A stretch of DNA of 64,000 bases from Bin87 sp034423595 (GCA_965207025.1 OZ242258.1:1860001-1924000), one strand, 5' to 3'. Shown: positions 37,444 through 46,581, counted from the stretch's first letter. Numbers and translations are program-made. The notes: generated from the letters alone by a model not told the origin.

Positions 37444-38355
37444 TCAGCCTCTTCCCTGCATGTGCAGAGGCAGTTTTTCGTGCTCGGCGCGGTCGTTGAA
37501 GTCGCTTTCGTAGACCTCGGGCGGCGCGCCCATTTCGTTGAGGCATTCCGTGCAGAACCGTTTGGCGGCTGGCGTGGGCCTGTCGCAGCGCCAGCAGGGC
37601 AGATGGTCCGCCGCCGGTGCGCTGGCTTCCGCCACGGTGGGTGTGTTCTGGGGCCAATGGCACGCGGTCTGTGCTCCAGTTGGCATTTCTGGCCGAGTGG
37701 CCGGCGGCAGGGGCTTGAGTATCCGGACCGGGTTGGGGCCGGTGGTCCAGTCCTGGTGGCGGTATCCAGTGATGCCCTTGGCGCAGTTCGAACACCGACT
37801 GTAGGCGGCGTACTTCCGGTTGCCGCACGGGCATTCGTCCATCGGGCAGTCGGGAGAAACCTGACCCTGTTGGTCGATGTACCCTTCTGCGATGGCGCAT
37901 CCGGTGCAGTAGGTGAACGCCGGTTTCTTGCCGTCGCCGCAGTTGGGGCAGGGTTCCTCGCCGGGTTCGACGCTGATTTCCAGCACGCCTCGCCCGACGG
38001 CGCAGGGTTTGCATTGGCTGGTGCTTGGCAGCTTGTTTCGGCCGCACTGGCACTTTGTGGAGCCGTAGTTAGAAGGCGGTTGCTCTCCCGACAGCGCATT
38101 GAGCAGGCTCTGCATGGTGCGTCGGTCAATCAGTCCATCCTCGTGGGCGCAGGTGGGGCAGCGCGGTGCTGACGGAAATTTTTTCGCCCCGCACCGACAG
38201 TAGGACTGGCCGTAACCATTGTTGGGACGGTGCCCGTTCTGGTTCGTGAAGTGTCGGTGTCGCGGGTTGTCCGAGTGGAGTTTGACGGTTCGGATTTCAC
38301 GCAGGAGGCCGGATATGCCGTCTTCGGTCGGCGCACCGTTTTGAGGGTCTGCCAA
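37444..38355 (-). CDS. Protein with five zinc-ribbon repeats
   Basis: About 303 aa. Five successive cysteine modules are seen: YCRCGAKKFPSAPRCPTC, KCQCGRNKLPSTSQCKPC, PCPNCGDGKKPAFTYCTGC, ECPCGNRKYAAYSRCSNC and PCWRCDRPTPAAKRFCTEC. Each is two C-x(1-2)-C knuckles separated by about 11-12 residues, the zinc-ribbon pattern. The TTG at 38353-38355 is the likely start: GGAGG lies 7 bp upstream, and the product starts MADPQNGAPTEDG; the upstream frame is low-complexity. No catalytic domain is visible. A role in nucleic-acid or protein binding is likely, and the repeated architecture is unusual. Confidence 0.75.
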   Translation of the reverse strand: MADPQNGAPTEDGISGLLREIRTVKLHSDNPRHRHFTNQNGHRPNNGYGQSYCRCGAKKFPSAPRCPTCAHEDGLIDRRTMQSLLNALSGEQPPSNYGSTKCQCGRNKLPSTSQCKPCAVGRGVLEISVEPGEEPCPNCGDGKKPAFTYCTGCAIAEGYIDQQGQVSPDCPMDECPCGNRKYAAYSRCSNCAKGITGYRHQDWTTGPNPVRILKPLPPATRPEMPTGAQTACHWPQNTPTVAEASAPAADHLPCWRCDRPTPAAKRFCTECLNEMGAPPEVYESDFNDRAEHEKLPLHMQGRG

Positions 38356-38936
38356 GGTGGGCCTCCTATTGTCGGCTGGCACGTGACGTACCGGGAATGT
38401 GCGTGCTTCTGTGGTCAGGGTGTCGTGACCGCAGTTGAGATTCGGTCCGGGCGGTCTCATATGATCTTCACCGGAGAGGCGGCTTCGTGGTCACGCAATC
38501 CTTCTTGCCACTTGCTCTCGTGGTACTCGATTGTACATATCGGAGGTTCTGTTCTCAACGGTCGGCGGTCGTGTTGGCGTTGCTTGGCGATTCTCGTGGC
38601 TGCCGGTGTTCTGACGGTACTTCGCCGTACCCGGCGCGCCGTCTTCAGCCGCCGCGTGCGGTGGTGAGGGCCGCGTAAATTCACACCGCGTTCGCATCCT
38701 GCGTGGTTCTGTCCAGGTCGGACAACCCGGTGCGGTATATCCTCCCTGCGTCTACGGGTGATGTCTGCTCGCCGCACGCTCAGCGTGGCCATCACAGTTT
38801 GGACCGCTCCCTGGCTGATGCCGGCTTTCGGAAAGCTTTCGACGCACGCATTCCGCATCCGGGCGCTGGTCTGTGACCGCTCTTGGCTCCAATACCGTAG
38901 CGCGTGCTGGTGGTACGCCCGCCCGCCGGTTTCCGG
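38356..38936. other. Region without a recognised gene
   Basis: About 580 bp. A minus-strand frame near 38690-38858 contains ESFPKAGISQGAVQTVMATL, which looks weakly helix-turn-helix-like, but neither its start nor its end is convincing. Confidence 0.35.
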
Positions 38937-39314
38937 TCACAAACCCACCTCGACCGCCAACGCAATCGGCACCAGCGCCAGTGTCAGGACAAAGAACGCG
39001 AACGCCGCGATGGTGGCGAGCCAGCTGACGACACTCGTCAACGTTCGGCCGAAGGTGCGGTCAGAGAGGCGGTTATGGATCACGCAAAGCAGGGCCGCCG
39101 TCACGGAGAAGAAGATGACCAGCGACGCCGCCAGCACTCCTGGGTTCACGGCGGCGCCCAAGCCTAGGTCGATGTTGAAGCCGGCAACGGTGACCCCTTC
39201 GAGGATCCGCACCACCTTCACGCTGCTGCCCACCGCAGCCATGAGCAGGGCCGCTATGGAGGCGAGCACCAGGTTGCAGGCGAGCAGGTCGTAACGTGTC
39301 GGAGTTCGGTTCAT
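38937..39314 (-). CDS. Small membrane protein, 125 aa
   Basis: Three hydrophobic segments are visible (about residues 9-28, 57-80, 96-120), with basic residues in the connecting loop (HNRLSDRTFGRT). No family recognised. A truncated copy lies at 36300-36480, so the gene has been partly duplicated locally. Like a second small membrane protein at 41664 it is on the minus strand and may belong to the element's cargo. Confidence 0.65.
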   Translation of the reverse strand: MNRTPTRYDLLACNLVLASIAALLMAAVGSSVKVVRILEGVTVAGFNIDLGLGAAVNPGVLAASLVIFFSVTAALLCVIHNRLSDRTFGRTLTSVVSWLATIAAFAFFVLTLALVPIALAVEVGL

Positions 39315-39558
39315 GATTCGGAGTCTATGCCGGAACCAGCTCGTGGATCGTCAGTGCGCCGGCCTTTTCGCCGTCGCCAGTGTATTCCACTAGAACCAAA
39401 TGGAAACCCACGACACGGGCTTCGCACCGGAGGACGTCGAGCCCACGCTGCACGAACTTGGACCCCTGTAGCTCCAAGCGTAGGCCCGGCTTTATCCCAA
39501 AACTCCTGTTGTGGGATAAAATTCGTCAAAACGAATTCTGGCAAAGGGAGAAAACCGC

Positions 39559-39885
39559 GTGGGTTCACCATCATTCACAGACCCGACTGACCTTGATGCT
39601 ACTGGTGTTTTCACCCAATGGACCATCCGCCGGACCTGCGGAGCATTGGATTCAGGGCGTGGCATTTTCCTCAATTATCAATTGACCTTCCGTGGACAGC
39701 CGGTTCCGGTAAATTTCCGCCCGGAATATGAAGACCTCACGATGGATGACCTTCCCCACCTGATAGCAGTAATAGACAAAATCATCCCGGAAGTATTGGG
39801 AAATCAGTTTGCGCTCCGAACGCGCGAGTGCTTTGACATGCAGAGTATCAAAGCGATCACTGACGCATTGGACGAAAGTGGATGA
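39559..39885 (+). CDS. Hypothetical protein, 108 aa, coupled to a 25-aa membrane peptide
   Basis: Starts with GTG at 39559, preceded by GGGAG at a 9-bp distance. The protein has beta-rich (GRGIFLNYQLTFRGQPVPVN) and helical (DLPHLIAVIDKIIPEVLG) parts and no recognised family. GC content is lower than that of its surroundings. Its TGA stop overlaps the ATG of the tiny downstream gene, so the two are translationally coupled. Confidence 0.65.
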   Translation: MGSPSFTDPTDLDATGVFTQWTIRRTCGALDSGRGIFLNYQLTFRGQPVPVNFRPEYEDLTMDDLPHLIAVIDKIIPEVLGNQFALRTRECFDMQSIKAITDALDESG

Positions 39886-39959
39886 ACCCCTGGGTAGGAT
39901 TCATAATCTTTTTGCTGGGGATGGGAGTATTGCTTATGGCGATGCTCATTGGCGGGTAA
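39882..39959 (+). CDS. Tiny single-span membrane peptide, 25 aa
   Basis: The ATG at 39882-39884 overlaps the stop of the preceding gene (ATGA). The 25 residues start MNPWVGFIIF and end MLIGG; they contain no charged residue and would form one transmembrane helix. The start overlap is the main support. Candidates are a small membrane-protein subunit, a holin-like or a toxin-like peptide; the function is unknown. Confidence 0.5.
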   Translation: MNPWVGFIIFLLGMGVLLMAMLIGG

Positions 39960-40256
39960 TAGCCTTGTCCCCAAAATGCGGCATCCTGTTCCAAAAGTCC
40001 TCGCCAAATGGCAGTTTCGGGACAAAGCCCGTAGGCCCATATCGAACCGAGCAACGAAATGTCTTCCGTAGCTGTGCTGCGCTGAACCCAAACCAATCTC
40101 TTGCGACGATAGAGGCTTGGTCGGTGGTAGACAGCCTGACCGCGCGATTGGCGTAGGGGTTCTCGGTGCCGAGGTCCAAACAGTTCTTCGCCCACGTGCC
40201 CCAATGTATGGCGTTGCCAGCTGGCGACCTTCCGGTTGTTGCCGTGTTCGGGCGGT

Positions 40257-40475
40257 TTACGTTTGCCGGCATCCAGCGTAGGCTGCCGGCATTCCAATCT
40301 GGATGGAGGGGTTGGCGGTTAGGGTCGTTTCGAGCCTTTCGGGAGCAGTTCTGCACTTGCTGGAACGGCACGCAACCGTGGCGGGAAAATCTCTGACCGC
40401 GTCCACGTGCGTGCTCTCGCCGCACTCGTTGCATTCGAAGTCCAAGTAGTGGCTCCAGCTACTGACCAGTTTCAT
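40257..40475 (-). CDS. Small zinc-ribbon protein, 72 aa
   Basis: The ATG at 40473-40475 gives MKLVSSWSHYLDFECNECGE with a second cysteine pair in ACRSSKC, about 20 residues later. Two C-x(2-4)-C knuckles indicate a zinc ribbon. No clear ribosome site is visible and the frame could be fortuitous. Downstream, to 39946, another minus-strand frame has protein-like sequence, so an undetected frameshift joining them is possible. Confidence 0.4.
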   Translation of the reverse strand: MKLVSSWSHYLDFECNECGESTHVDAVRDFPATVACRSSKCRTAPERLETTLTANPSIQIGMPAAYAGCRQT

Positions 40476-40725
40476 CGTCTGTTGCTTCCTGTTTTGGATG
40501 GGCCGTTGCTGCCGAGGTGCGTGACTTGGTGGCGGCAAATGCGGCGGTCATCGTAGGGGCAGGCACTCAGAATCTCAACAATCGGGCGTGCGGGTTTGGG
40601 CGGATTTCGCTGAATGGACGCAGCGTCCATGCGACGTGTTAGGATTTGCCGCGATCATCCGGCTGTCGCCGGACGAACTTTGGTTGAACACGAAAACAAA
40701 CCCAAGACCTGAGGGACACCCTGTC

Positions 40726-41634
40726 ATGACTCCGGTGGTCATCCTCGAAGGGTTCGGAGAACTTCCCCGCACCGAACGGATCAATGCAGAGAGGGAGCGT
40801 GAGCGACGGGAGCGAGAACGCCCACCAACCGGCGTGACGGTAGTGGGCCTTCTGTACACGGCCTTCGACGCGCGCGCCGAGTTGATGGGCTGGTCCACCA
40901 CGTCGTCTTCCTCTTCACAAAGAAACCTGTGGGAAATGTACGAGGCCGGGTTGACGGGTGACGATACCGACGATTCGATGATCGGGTGGGTCTATGTCGG
41001 ATTATCGAACCCGACCGACTTGAGTGCCATGGACGATGCGGTGATCCGGGAGGGGCTTCCCGATGGGAGCGGCTACGCGGGTTGGGCGGCGGTCAGGATG
41101 CCTCCGGAGTATGGCGAGGCCACAGTGGCGTTGTCTTCCGCGTTGCCGCCTTTGGTCCAGTGCCTCGATGATGCTCTGCGACGAATTGGAGCCACTGAGA
41201 TCTCCGGTTTTCAGGTCACGTGCTACGGAGCGCACCACGGACCTCGCAGTCGATTCTCCGGTCATCTCGCCGCAGGTCTCAGTTGGTTCGACACCCCAGA
41301 GCCGGCACGAGTGAGCGCACTGGTCACCTTTGACCGAAGATCCCTCAGCGGGTTTTCCGCGGTGGAGTTGGCGAGCAACATTCGCCGCCGGCACACCGGC
41401 GCGCTTGCATTCGGCGGAGTTGTGCCCGTAGGCGAACCGCACAGGGTCAGGGGGCCGGCCGATGCGCCGTACCCCGACATTTCCCTTGAACCTTCAGGTC
41501 TTGGCGTGTCGATGGTGTTACCGGAGTGGACGGCGAGTGCCGCAGGATGGATCTTGGCGACCGTCGTGGACGAGGTGCGCGTTCTGGCTCCTGAAACTGA
41601 AAACTTCGCGGTGCGCATCGCTCAAATTGATTAG
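40726..41634 (+). CDS. Hypothetical protein, about 302 aa
   Basis: Unrecognised. It starts MTPVVILEGFGELPRTERIN, followed by a very charged segment rich in Glu-Arg (residues about 18-32). A globular alpha/beta body with alternating strands and a GAHHGPRSR loop follows. The ATG at 40726 has GAGGG about 10 bp upstream; the frame is open to 40588. No transmembrane segment or catalytic motif identified. Confidence 0.6.
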   Translation: MTPVVILEGFGELPRTERINAERERERRERERPPTGVTVVGLLYTAFDARAELMGWSTTSSSSSQRNLWEMYEAGLTGDDTDDSMIGWVYVGLSNPTDLSAMDDAVIREGLPDGSGYAGWAAVRMPPEYGEATVALSSALPPLVQCLDDALRRIGATEISGFQVTCYGAHHGPRSRFSGHLAAGLSWFDTPEPARVSALVTFDRRSLSGFSAVELASNIRRRHTGALAFGGVVPVGEPHRVRGPADAPYPDISLEPSGLGVSMVLPEWTASAAGWILATVVDEVRVLAPETENFAVRIAQID

Positions 41635-41663
41635 CCGGTCGGGCTTGGCAGCGCTGTTGACGG

Positions 41664-41951
41664 TCAGCGACGCAGCCAGCCAAGGGTGAGGCAAATAATG
41701 GTTACCGGTGCGGCGATGATGACGCCGAACGTCGTCAAGAACCTCACTCCGGTCGTCAAGGGTGCAGGGATGAAAAACGTGATCGCGGCAATCCAGACGC
41801 TGACCAGGCTGACGGCGGCCGTGCCCGCAAATGGGCCGACGAGGAATCTGTCGGAATGTCGACGGGACCGCCCGCTGCTGCGCAAGGAAACACCAACCAG
41901 AATCAGCACCAGCAACGCGAGCTCGATCGGTCGGATGACAACCAACATCAT
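41664..41951 (-). CDS. Small membrane protein, 95 aa
   Basis: Three hydrophobic segments (about residues 10-22, 46-62, 70-92), a basic loop (RSSGRSRRHSDR), no recognised family. It ends 30 bp from the convergent gene at 40726-41634. It is similar in size and topology to the protein at 38937 but not clearly homologous. Confidence 0.55.
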   Translation of the reverse strand: MMLVVIRPIELALLVLILVGVSLRSSGRSRRHSDRFLVGPFAGTAAVSLVSVWIAAITFFIPAPLTTGVRFLTTFGVIIAAPVTIICLTLGWLRR

Positions 41952-42150
41952 GGGGATCCGGAGCGTCTCATCCCGCTCGGCGGGTCTGCTGTCGGTCGCC
42001 TTTGGCCTGGCGGCTTCGGAAGTTCATGTCACCGGCGGGGCTGCGACGATCCGACCGGTGCGCGAACACCAACGCAGCCCGTGGAGCGGACAGGTTACGA
42101 CTCCGTCGTCGTCCGAAGCGATGCCCGTGCGGTCGGCGCCCCGGTGGGCG

Positions 42151-44265
42151 TCATGAGCGCGATGTCGTCGGTTTGTTCAGTCGTCTGCTTAGTGCCGGCC
42201 GGGGAGCGCCCGCCTTGTGGACGAGTTCCTCGTCCCAGCCCAGCTGCCAAGCCGCTTCCTTGGCTGCGTCATGGTCCAGCCGGTCGTCCAATCTGTCGAT
42301 CATGTTCACGGCGTCCAACGCCAGTGCTTTTGGTACCCGGTAGCGCTGTGCGACGCCCATTTCGTCCATGGCTGCTTCCGGCAGGCCGAGGCGGTTGCAT
42401 AGCTCGGTTACGTCCGTCGGCGGCACTCCGGCGGCTCTGGCGGCTTCGACAATTGCGGCGCACTGGTCGGGGTCAAGGAACTGAGACCCCGAGTGGTGGA
42501 CGTTTTTCAGGTAGTTCGAAGCGGTGGGCCTGTTGCCCGTCAGGGCGTCGATGACGGCGTGAACCGCCTGGGTACGCTCCGTCAGCTCGAACACATGGCT
42601 GATGGCCATGCGGAACAGGGCGTCGGGAGTTGATTGCAGGCCCGATGCGGCGAGTTCCCGCGTCCGGGCGGCGATGTCGCGGAGATCGTTCCGAAACTCG
42701 AGTTCCATCCATGTCGTGTAGCCGTAGGCCAGGCGTTCCACGTATTCCATGTGTTCCATCACGACGAGGTAGGCTATATTGTGGTCGTAGGGTTCGCCCA
42801 GCAGTTTCGCGTGCAGCGCGCCCTGGTACTGATATTCGAGGATCCACTCCTCGGGCGGCGTGTCATCCACCTGGTTGATGCGCGTGTCGCCGGTGACCCG
42901 GTAGCGACTGTCTCGCGTCACTTCTGCCACTTCCTCCGCCATGAGGAGAGAGCGGAGCGCCGGGCTCAGTCGGCGTGGGCGGAGTGCCGCCACCGCTTGG
43001 GCGGCAGTCGTCTCCCCGGCGTCCAGTTCTTCCAGCGCCGCTTGCGCGGCTGCCCAGATGGCGGCGCTTTCCGCGTCGTCAGGTGGCTCCAGGTCAAGGG
43101 CGCGCCGGATGACGTCTTCGTTGACCCAGACGGCGGCGGCAATCGAGGTGCCCGCGTCGTCGTTCCGATGTGCGGCGATCCGGCTCATGAGGGCCGTGAG
43201 CGCCGCAGTGTGGCCATGGAGCGCTGCCGCTGCCGCGTGGCAGCGGTGGGCGTCGGCCTGACTTTCGGTCCAGTTTTCAGCTGTCAGGAGGCCCTTGGCG
43301 CTGGCCCTGATGGGTTGCATGGTCTGTTCGAGTTCCGCAGCTGCGGCTTTCGTGTCGACGACTTCCTCGGGCGCATCTTCGTCAAAGGGGGCCTGAGCGG
43401 GTTCTCCCGCTTTGTCGAGGGTTGGTTTGCCGTATTGTCGAGCCACCATGGTGCCGGAGTGCACCGCGTCCCAGCGTTCTGCCGCTGCCCACCGGTCGAT
43501 CAATTCGATCATCGCGTTGATGGCGGTGTTGGCGGCCCGGCAAATGGCCTGCATCTCCGCCGGTGACAGGGTGCGGTTCGGCAGCTCGGCCTCTGCTTCG
43601 CTGGGCAGCAACTGCCTTCCCAATTGTTCGTACCCTTCCTTCCAGCCTGTGGATCTCCACCGGGTCTGCCCGTGGTAGCGTCGGGCGATTTTGGCGCTCA
43701 GCTGACGCGCTTGGTCGGATTGTTGCCGGAGGTGACGCGCGCCCAGTTGCGCCATCCGCTTTGCGGGGAGCGGGTTGTCGTCGAGCCGGCGTTGGCACGA
43801 GAGAGTCTGGTCATGGAGGTTGAGCAGGGCGTCGATGTAATCTTCCCAGGCTGGGTCGCGGCGGGGCCGATCTATGGTTCGCTTTTCGATATGTTGCATG
43901 GCCTGCAGGCTCAGGATGGGGGACAGCATCCTGGCGACGGCGACCGCCTCGTCGGTGGTGTGGTTGACGGGGGAGTCCGGCTCGTTTGTTTCCACCGCCA
44001 TGGGACTGGACAGGATCTCGGCCATGCCGGTCTCGGCGAGGTGGCTCAACCGGGCGGCAAGGTCCTGGCGACCCGCCAGTCGATGGGCGAGACGGGCCTG
44101 GATGCGATTGATGCGGTTGATGTCATCGTCGAGCACCATCGCGAGGGATTGCCGCAGGACGTTCCGGTCGATGCCGGTTTGGTCGTCGTAGTCCACGGCG
44201 GCCTGGGCGCGGTAGATGAGGGCCTCGTAGTCGGCGAGTGCGGTTTCTGCGATTCTTGTTGTCAT
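42151..44265 (-). CDS. Large helical hypothetical protein, 704 aa
   Basis: A long predominantly alpha-helical protein starting MTTRIAETALADYEALIYRA, with GGAGAG upstream of the ATG. Two segments stand out: EMQAICRAANTAINAMIELI around residue 240, and the C-terminal part with GVPPTDVTELCNRLGLPEAA, which resembles a helix-turn-helix-like turn. No ATPase, nuclease or membrane motif was found. Size, strand and composition link it with the neighbouring Rep and 48260 genes as likely plasmid backbone or cargo. Confidence 0.75.
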   Translation of the reverse strand: MTTRIAETALADYEALIYRAQAAVDYDDQTGIDRNVLRQSLAMVLDDDINRINRIQARLAHRLAGRQDLAARLSHLAETGMAEILSSPMAVETNEPDSPVNHTTDEAVAVARMLSPILSLQAMQHIEKRTIDRPRRDPAWEDYIDALLNLHDQTLSCQRRLDDNPLPAKRMAQLGARHLRQQSDQARQLSAKIARRYHGQTRWRSTGWKEGYEQLGRQLLPSEAEAELPNRTLSPAEMQAICRAANTAINAMIELIDRWAAAERWDAVHSGTMVARQYGKPTLDKAGEPAQAPFDEDAPEEVVDTKAAAAELEQTMQPIRASAKGLLTAENWTESQADAHRCHAAAAALHGHTAALTALMSRIAAHRNDDAGTSIAAAVWVNEDVIRRALDLEPPDDAESAAIWAAAQAALEELDAGETTAAQAVAALRPRRLSPALRSLLMAEEVAEVTRDSRYRVTGDTRINQVDDTPPEEWILEYQYQGALHAKLLGEPYDHNIAYLVVMEHMEYVERLAYGYTTWMELEFRNDLRDIAARTRELAASGLQSTPDALFRMAISHVFELTERTQAVHAVIDALTGNRPTASNYLKNVHHSGSQFLDPDQCAAIVEAARAAGVPPTDVTELCNRLGLPEAAMDEMGVAQRYRVPKALALDAVNMIDRLDDRLDHDAAKEAAWQLGWDEELVHKAGAPRPALSRRLNKPTTSRS

Positions 44266-45301
44266 GTGGGCTCTCCGTTGGAGGATGGTTCGCCGGTATT
44301 ATGCCGTGGCGCGGTGCCGTCTCATCGTGCTGGCACGTCCGGGGGGAAGCGCCAGTCTGCGGCGGAAACGGGTCCTGAACGCGCTTTGCGGCGCTTTGGG
44401 AATGATACCGTTCCGGCGAGCCCGAGCGTCTGCGACGTTTGCATGAGCCGGAGGCCGGTGCCACGCTGCGTTTGTGCCGCTCGAAATCTCTGCGGTGGTT
44501 GCTTGGCGCCGGCGGCGTAGGCTCGCCCTGCCGCCACGGATTGGACTTGTGCGGGGTCGTCGCCCGTTCGCTCGGAATGGTGCTCTCGTGTGGGGTTGCG
44601 TCGGCGACGGTCACGCTGCCGCCCAGTTCGAGGATCTCGGCCAGTGGCCGGCGTCCCGCCAGGCGGGCGGCATGGCGGTCTGAGCATTGGCGTCTTCTCC
44701 GGCAGGGAGTGTGTTGCGGGCCAAGTTCTGGCTTCTTGCTCGTTGCCGTGGATGGTGGATTCCTTCGTGGTGGGCGGTCGGCCGACGCTGCATTGCCGGA
44801 TCGCGCTGGAGCCACGGAGACGGCCTCCGTCCCTTCTGGTGGATTTTCCGCGTCTGGAATCTGCAGGGCCGCCCTGGGCCGCGAGGCGCGGAAATTCGCG
44901 GTGCTGCGCAATCTGGGCGCGGAGGCCGACGCGTCTTCGCTGTCGGACGGGAACGGACTGCTGTATGAACGTTGCTCTGGTTGCCCGCAGGCTGCGGCAG
45001 GGCTGCTCCTGTGTCCCTGGGCACGCCGGAAGGCCCGTGCTCGTTGGCAGCTGAACGAGGCCTCTCGGTGGCCCCTGCGGCGTCGGGAACGCTGGCACTC
45101 GGGCAGGGCGGACTCCTGGCCAAGGCGCCCTGGTAGCCGTCGTGGACGACGAGGACCCGCTCCTTTCCGTCGTCTTCGGGCAGGCCGTTCACGGCGGCGG
45201 CGGCAGCGCTGCAGACGGCCTCGCCGCACGACAGGCACATGGTCCTGACGCGGCACGTCCCTGCTCCCACGGCTTCGTCATACCGTCGTACCGGACGTGC
45301 C

Positions 45302-45409
45302 CAAATCCTTGCGCTGGGGCCTCTCCGTGGGCTTTCCCTGCTCCGCAGGCAGAATTTCCCCTTCGGGACTCTGGAGACTTTCTCCGGGGCTCTGTGGGCG
45401 ATTTTCGCC
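45302..45409 (+). repeat. 110-bp imperfect repeat, unit 1
   Basis: Pattern: (A/G)A(A/T)TCCTTGCGCTGGGGCC at the left, a middle AGGCAGAATTTCC, and GGGCTCTGTGGGCGATTTTC at the right. Shares both ends with the units at 45633, 45831 and 46471. Confidence 0.7.
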
Positions 45410-45632
45410 AGGCTTCGGTCGGTGCCGGTGTTTCCGGTCGCTGTGCCTTTCGCGCTGTTGCTGGCTGCCTGCTGGCGGTGCTCCGGTGTGTGCTGGCGGA
45501 AGCGGCCGAATTCCTGCCCAGGAGCCACGGAAGGCTCCTTGAACGCCGTCAGCCTGAACTTCTCCCTCTCTGGTCGTCGGAGCTGCTCTGGTCTCCCAGG
45601 TGAGGGAGCTTCGGACGACGCCCGACAGGTGG

Positions 45633-45741
45633 CTGAGTTCTTGCGCAGGGGCCTCTCCGGAGTCCTTCCGTACCTCGGAGGCAGGATTTTCCTTTTGGAA
45701 CCGCGGGGGCCGTCTCCGGCCCTCAGTGCGCGATTTTCGCC
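45633..45741 (+). repeat. 110-bp imperfect repeat, unit 2
   Basis: Left end GAGTTCTTGCGCAGGGGCCT, middle GAGGCAGGATTTTCC, right end CAGTGCGCGATTTTCGCC. A degenerate extra copy with GAATTCCTGCCCAGGAGCC precedes it at about 45506-45600. Confidence 0.7.
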
Positions 45742-45830
45742 GGTTCGCTCGGTAGTCAGCCACCTGTGGCGACACCGCGCTGCTTTCGGCGCGGGCCGCC
45801 CGTGGCGGTTCGCCACCATTCGGCAAATGC

Positions 45831-45940
45831 CTGAATTCTTGCGCTGGCGCGGCTGTGTGGCCCTCTCCGGCTTCCGGAGCAGGATTTCTCCTCTGGCCCG
45901 TCCGGGGGCCTCTCCGCGGCTCTGCGGGCGATTTTTCGCC
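45831..45940 (+). repeat. 110-bp imperfect repeat, unit 3
   Basis: Left end GAATTCTTGCGCTGGCGC, middle GAGCAGGATTTCTCC, right end GCTCTGCGGGCGATTTTTCG. Confidence 0.7.
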
Positions 45941-46117
45941 GCGTCGCTGACCGCTTTCCGCCGCTTCCGGCAATCCGGCGGATTTCTCCAGGCTTCGGCC
46001 GCTGTCTGCTCCGGCTCCGGCCGCCGGTCTGATTTCCGGCTTTCCGGCCTTCGAATTTTCGGAAATCCGCTAAAAATTCTTTTTTGGCCGGCCGTTAGCC
46101 ATTTTTTTCCGCCGGGC

Positions 46118-46136
46118 CGGATTAACCCTGTTATGG
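46118..46136. other. 19-bp motif, distal copy (candidate Rep-related site)
   Basis: CGGATTAACCCTGTTATGG. It is identical to 46739-46757, and ATTTTT lies shortly before both. It is 41 bp past the stop of the degenerate rep-like 3' end at 46178, matching the layout at the intact rep gene. Confidence 0.6.
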
Positions 46137-46177
46137 CTATGTCACCCCTCCCTTCCTCGCGGCGGTTGCGGGGGTGG

Positions 46178-46345
46178 TTACTTGGTCGGTCGTTGGGCCT
46201 TCCGGAGCTTGGCCAAGTCGCGTTGGATGGTACGGTCGGACACGCTGAGGATGCTGGCAATTTCCGGCACGGCGCTGCCGAGTTTGGACAGGGCCGCCGC
46301 TTTCCGCCGGTCGTCGTCGCCGGAGCGTATGGGCGGGTCAACGTT
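46178..46345 (-). pseudogene. Duplicated 3' end of the rep gene (HTH segment)
   Basis: The minus strand encodes RRKAAALSKLGSAVPEIASI followed by LSVSDRTIQRDLAKLRKAQR and a stop. The intact Rep ends with the equivalent TVALMFDLGYSRKWLANHFG and ITIDRDLAKIRKARRN. Both are helix-turn-helix ends with the shared I-x-R-D-L-A-K-x-R-K-A-x-R. The frame stays open to about 46708, but the upstream part is arginine-rich and not protein-like, so only the terminal segment is credible. It is best read as a partial duplication of the rep 3' end; a small independent regulator is the alternative. Confidence 0.6.
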
Positions 46346-46470
46346 GGTGCGCGGCGTCCGGCCCTCTGTCCGAGATTTTCGCTGGCCGGCTCGGCGGCCC
46401 GCCGGCTGGGTGGCGCCGCCGGTTTCGGTGGGGCTCGTGCGGCCCCGCACTGCGACCGGTCGACACGTGG

Positions 46471-46581
46471 CCGAATTCTTGTGCTGGGGCTTCCCCGTGG
46501 CCCTCCGGCGGTTTGGGAGCGAGGATTCCCCCTTCGCGATTTGGGATGCCCTCTCCGTGGCTCTGCGGGCGATTTTTCGCC
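46471..46581 (+). repeat. 110-bp imperfect repeat, unit 4
   Basis: Left end CCGAATTCTTGTGCTGGGGC, middle GAGCGAGGATTCCCCC, right end GCTCTGCGGGCGATTTTTCG. It lies 530 bp from unit 3, on the other side of the duplicated rep 3' end. Confidence 0.7.

Larger units (their letters stand above)
44266..46177. other. Gene-poor, repeat-bearing region downstream of rep
   Basis: About 1.9 kb in which long frames exist on both strands but none has protein-like composition (arginine/proline/serine-rich, mirrored on the opposite strand). The right part holds four clear and one degenerate copy of a roughly 110-bp repeat. Near 44515 a 27-nt stretch resembles the 5' coding part of the AAA+ ATPase at 18540 (NPWRQGEPTPP against NPWWRGEPTPP), suggesting a relic of a related ATPase gene. 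The DNA from about 46040 to 46110 is comparatively AT-rich. Confidence 0.55.

Noticed and set aside
45302..46581. Possible CRISPR array
   Set aside because: The repeats are about 110 bp, imperfect and irregularly spaced, without short constant repeats and unique spacers, and no cas genes are present.
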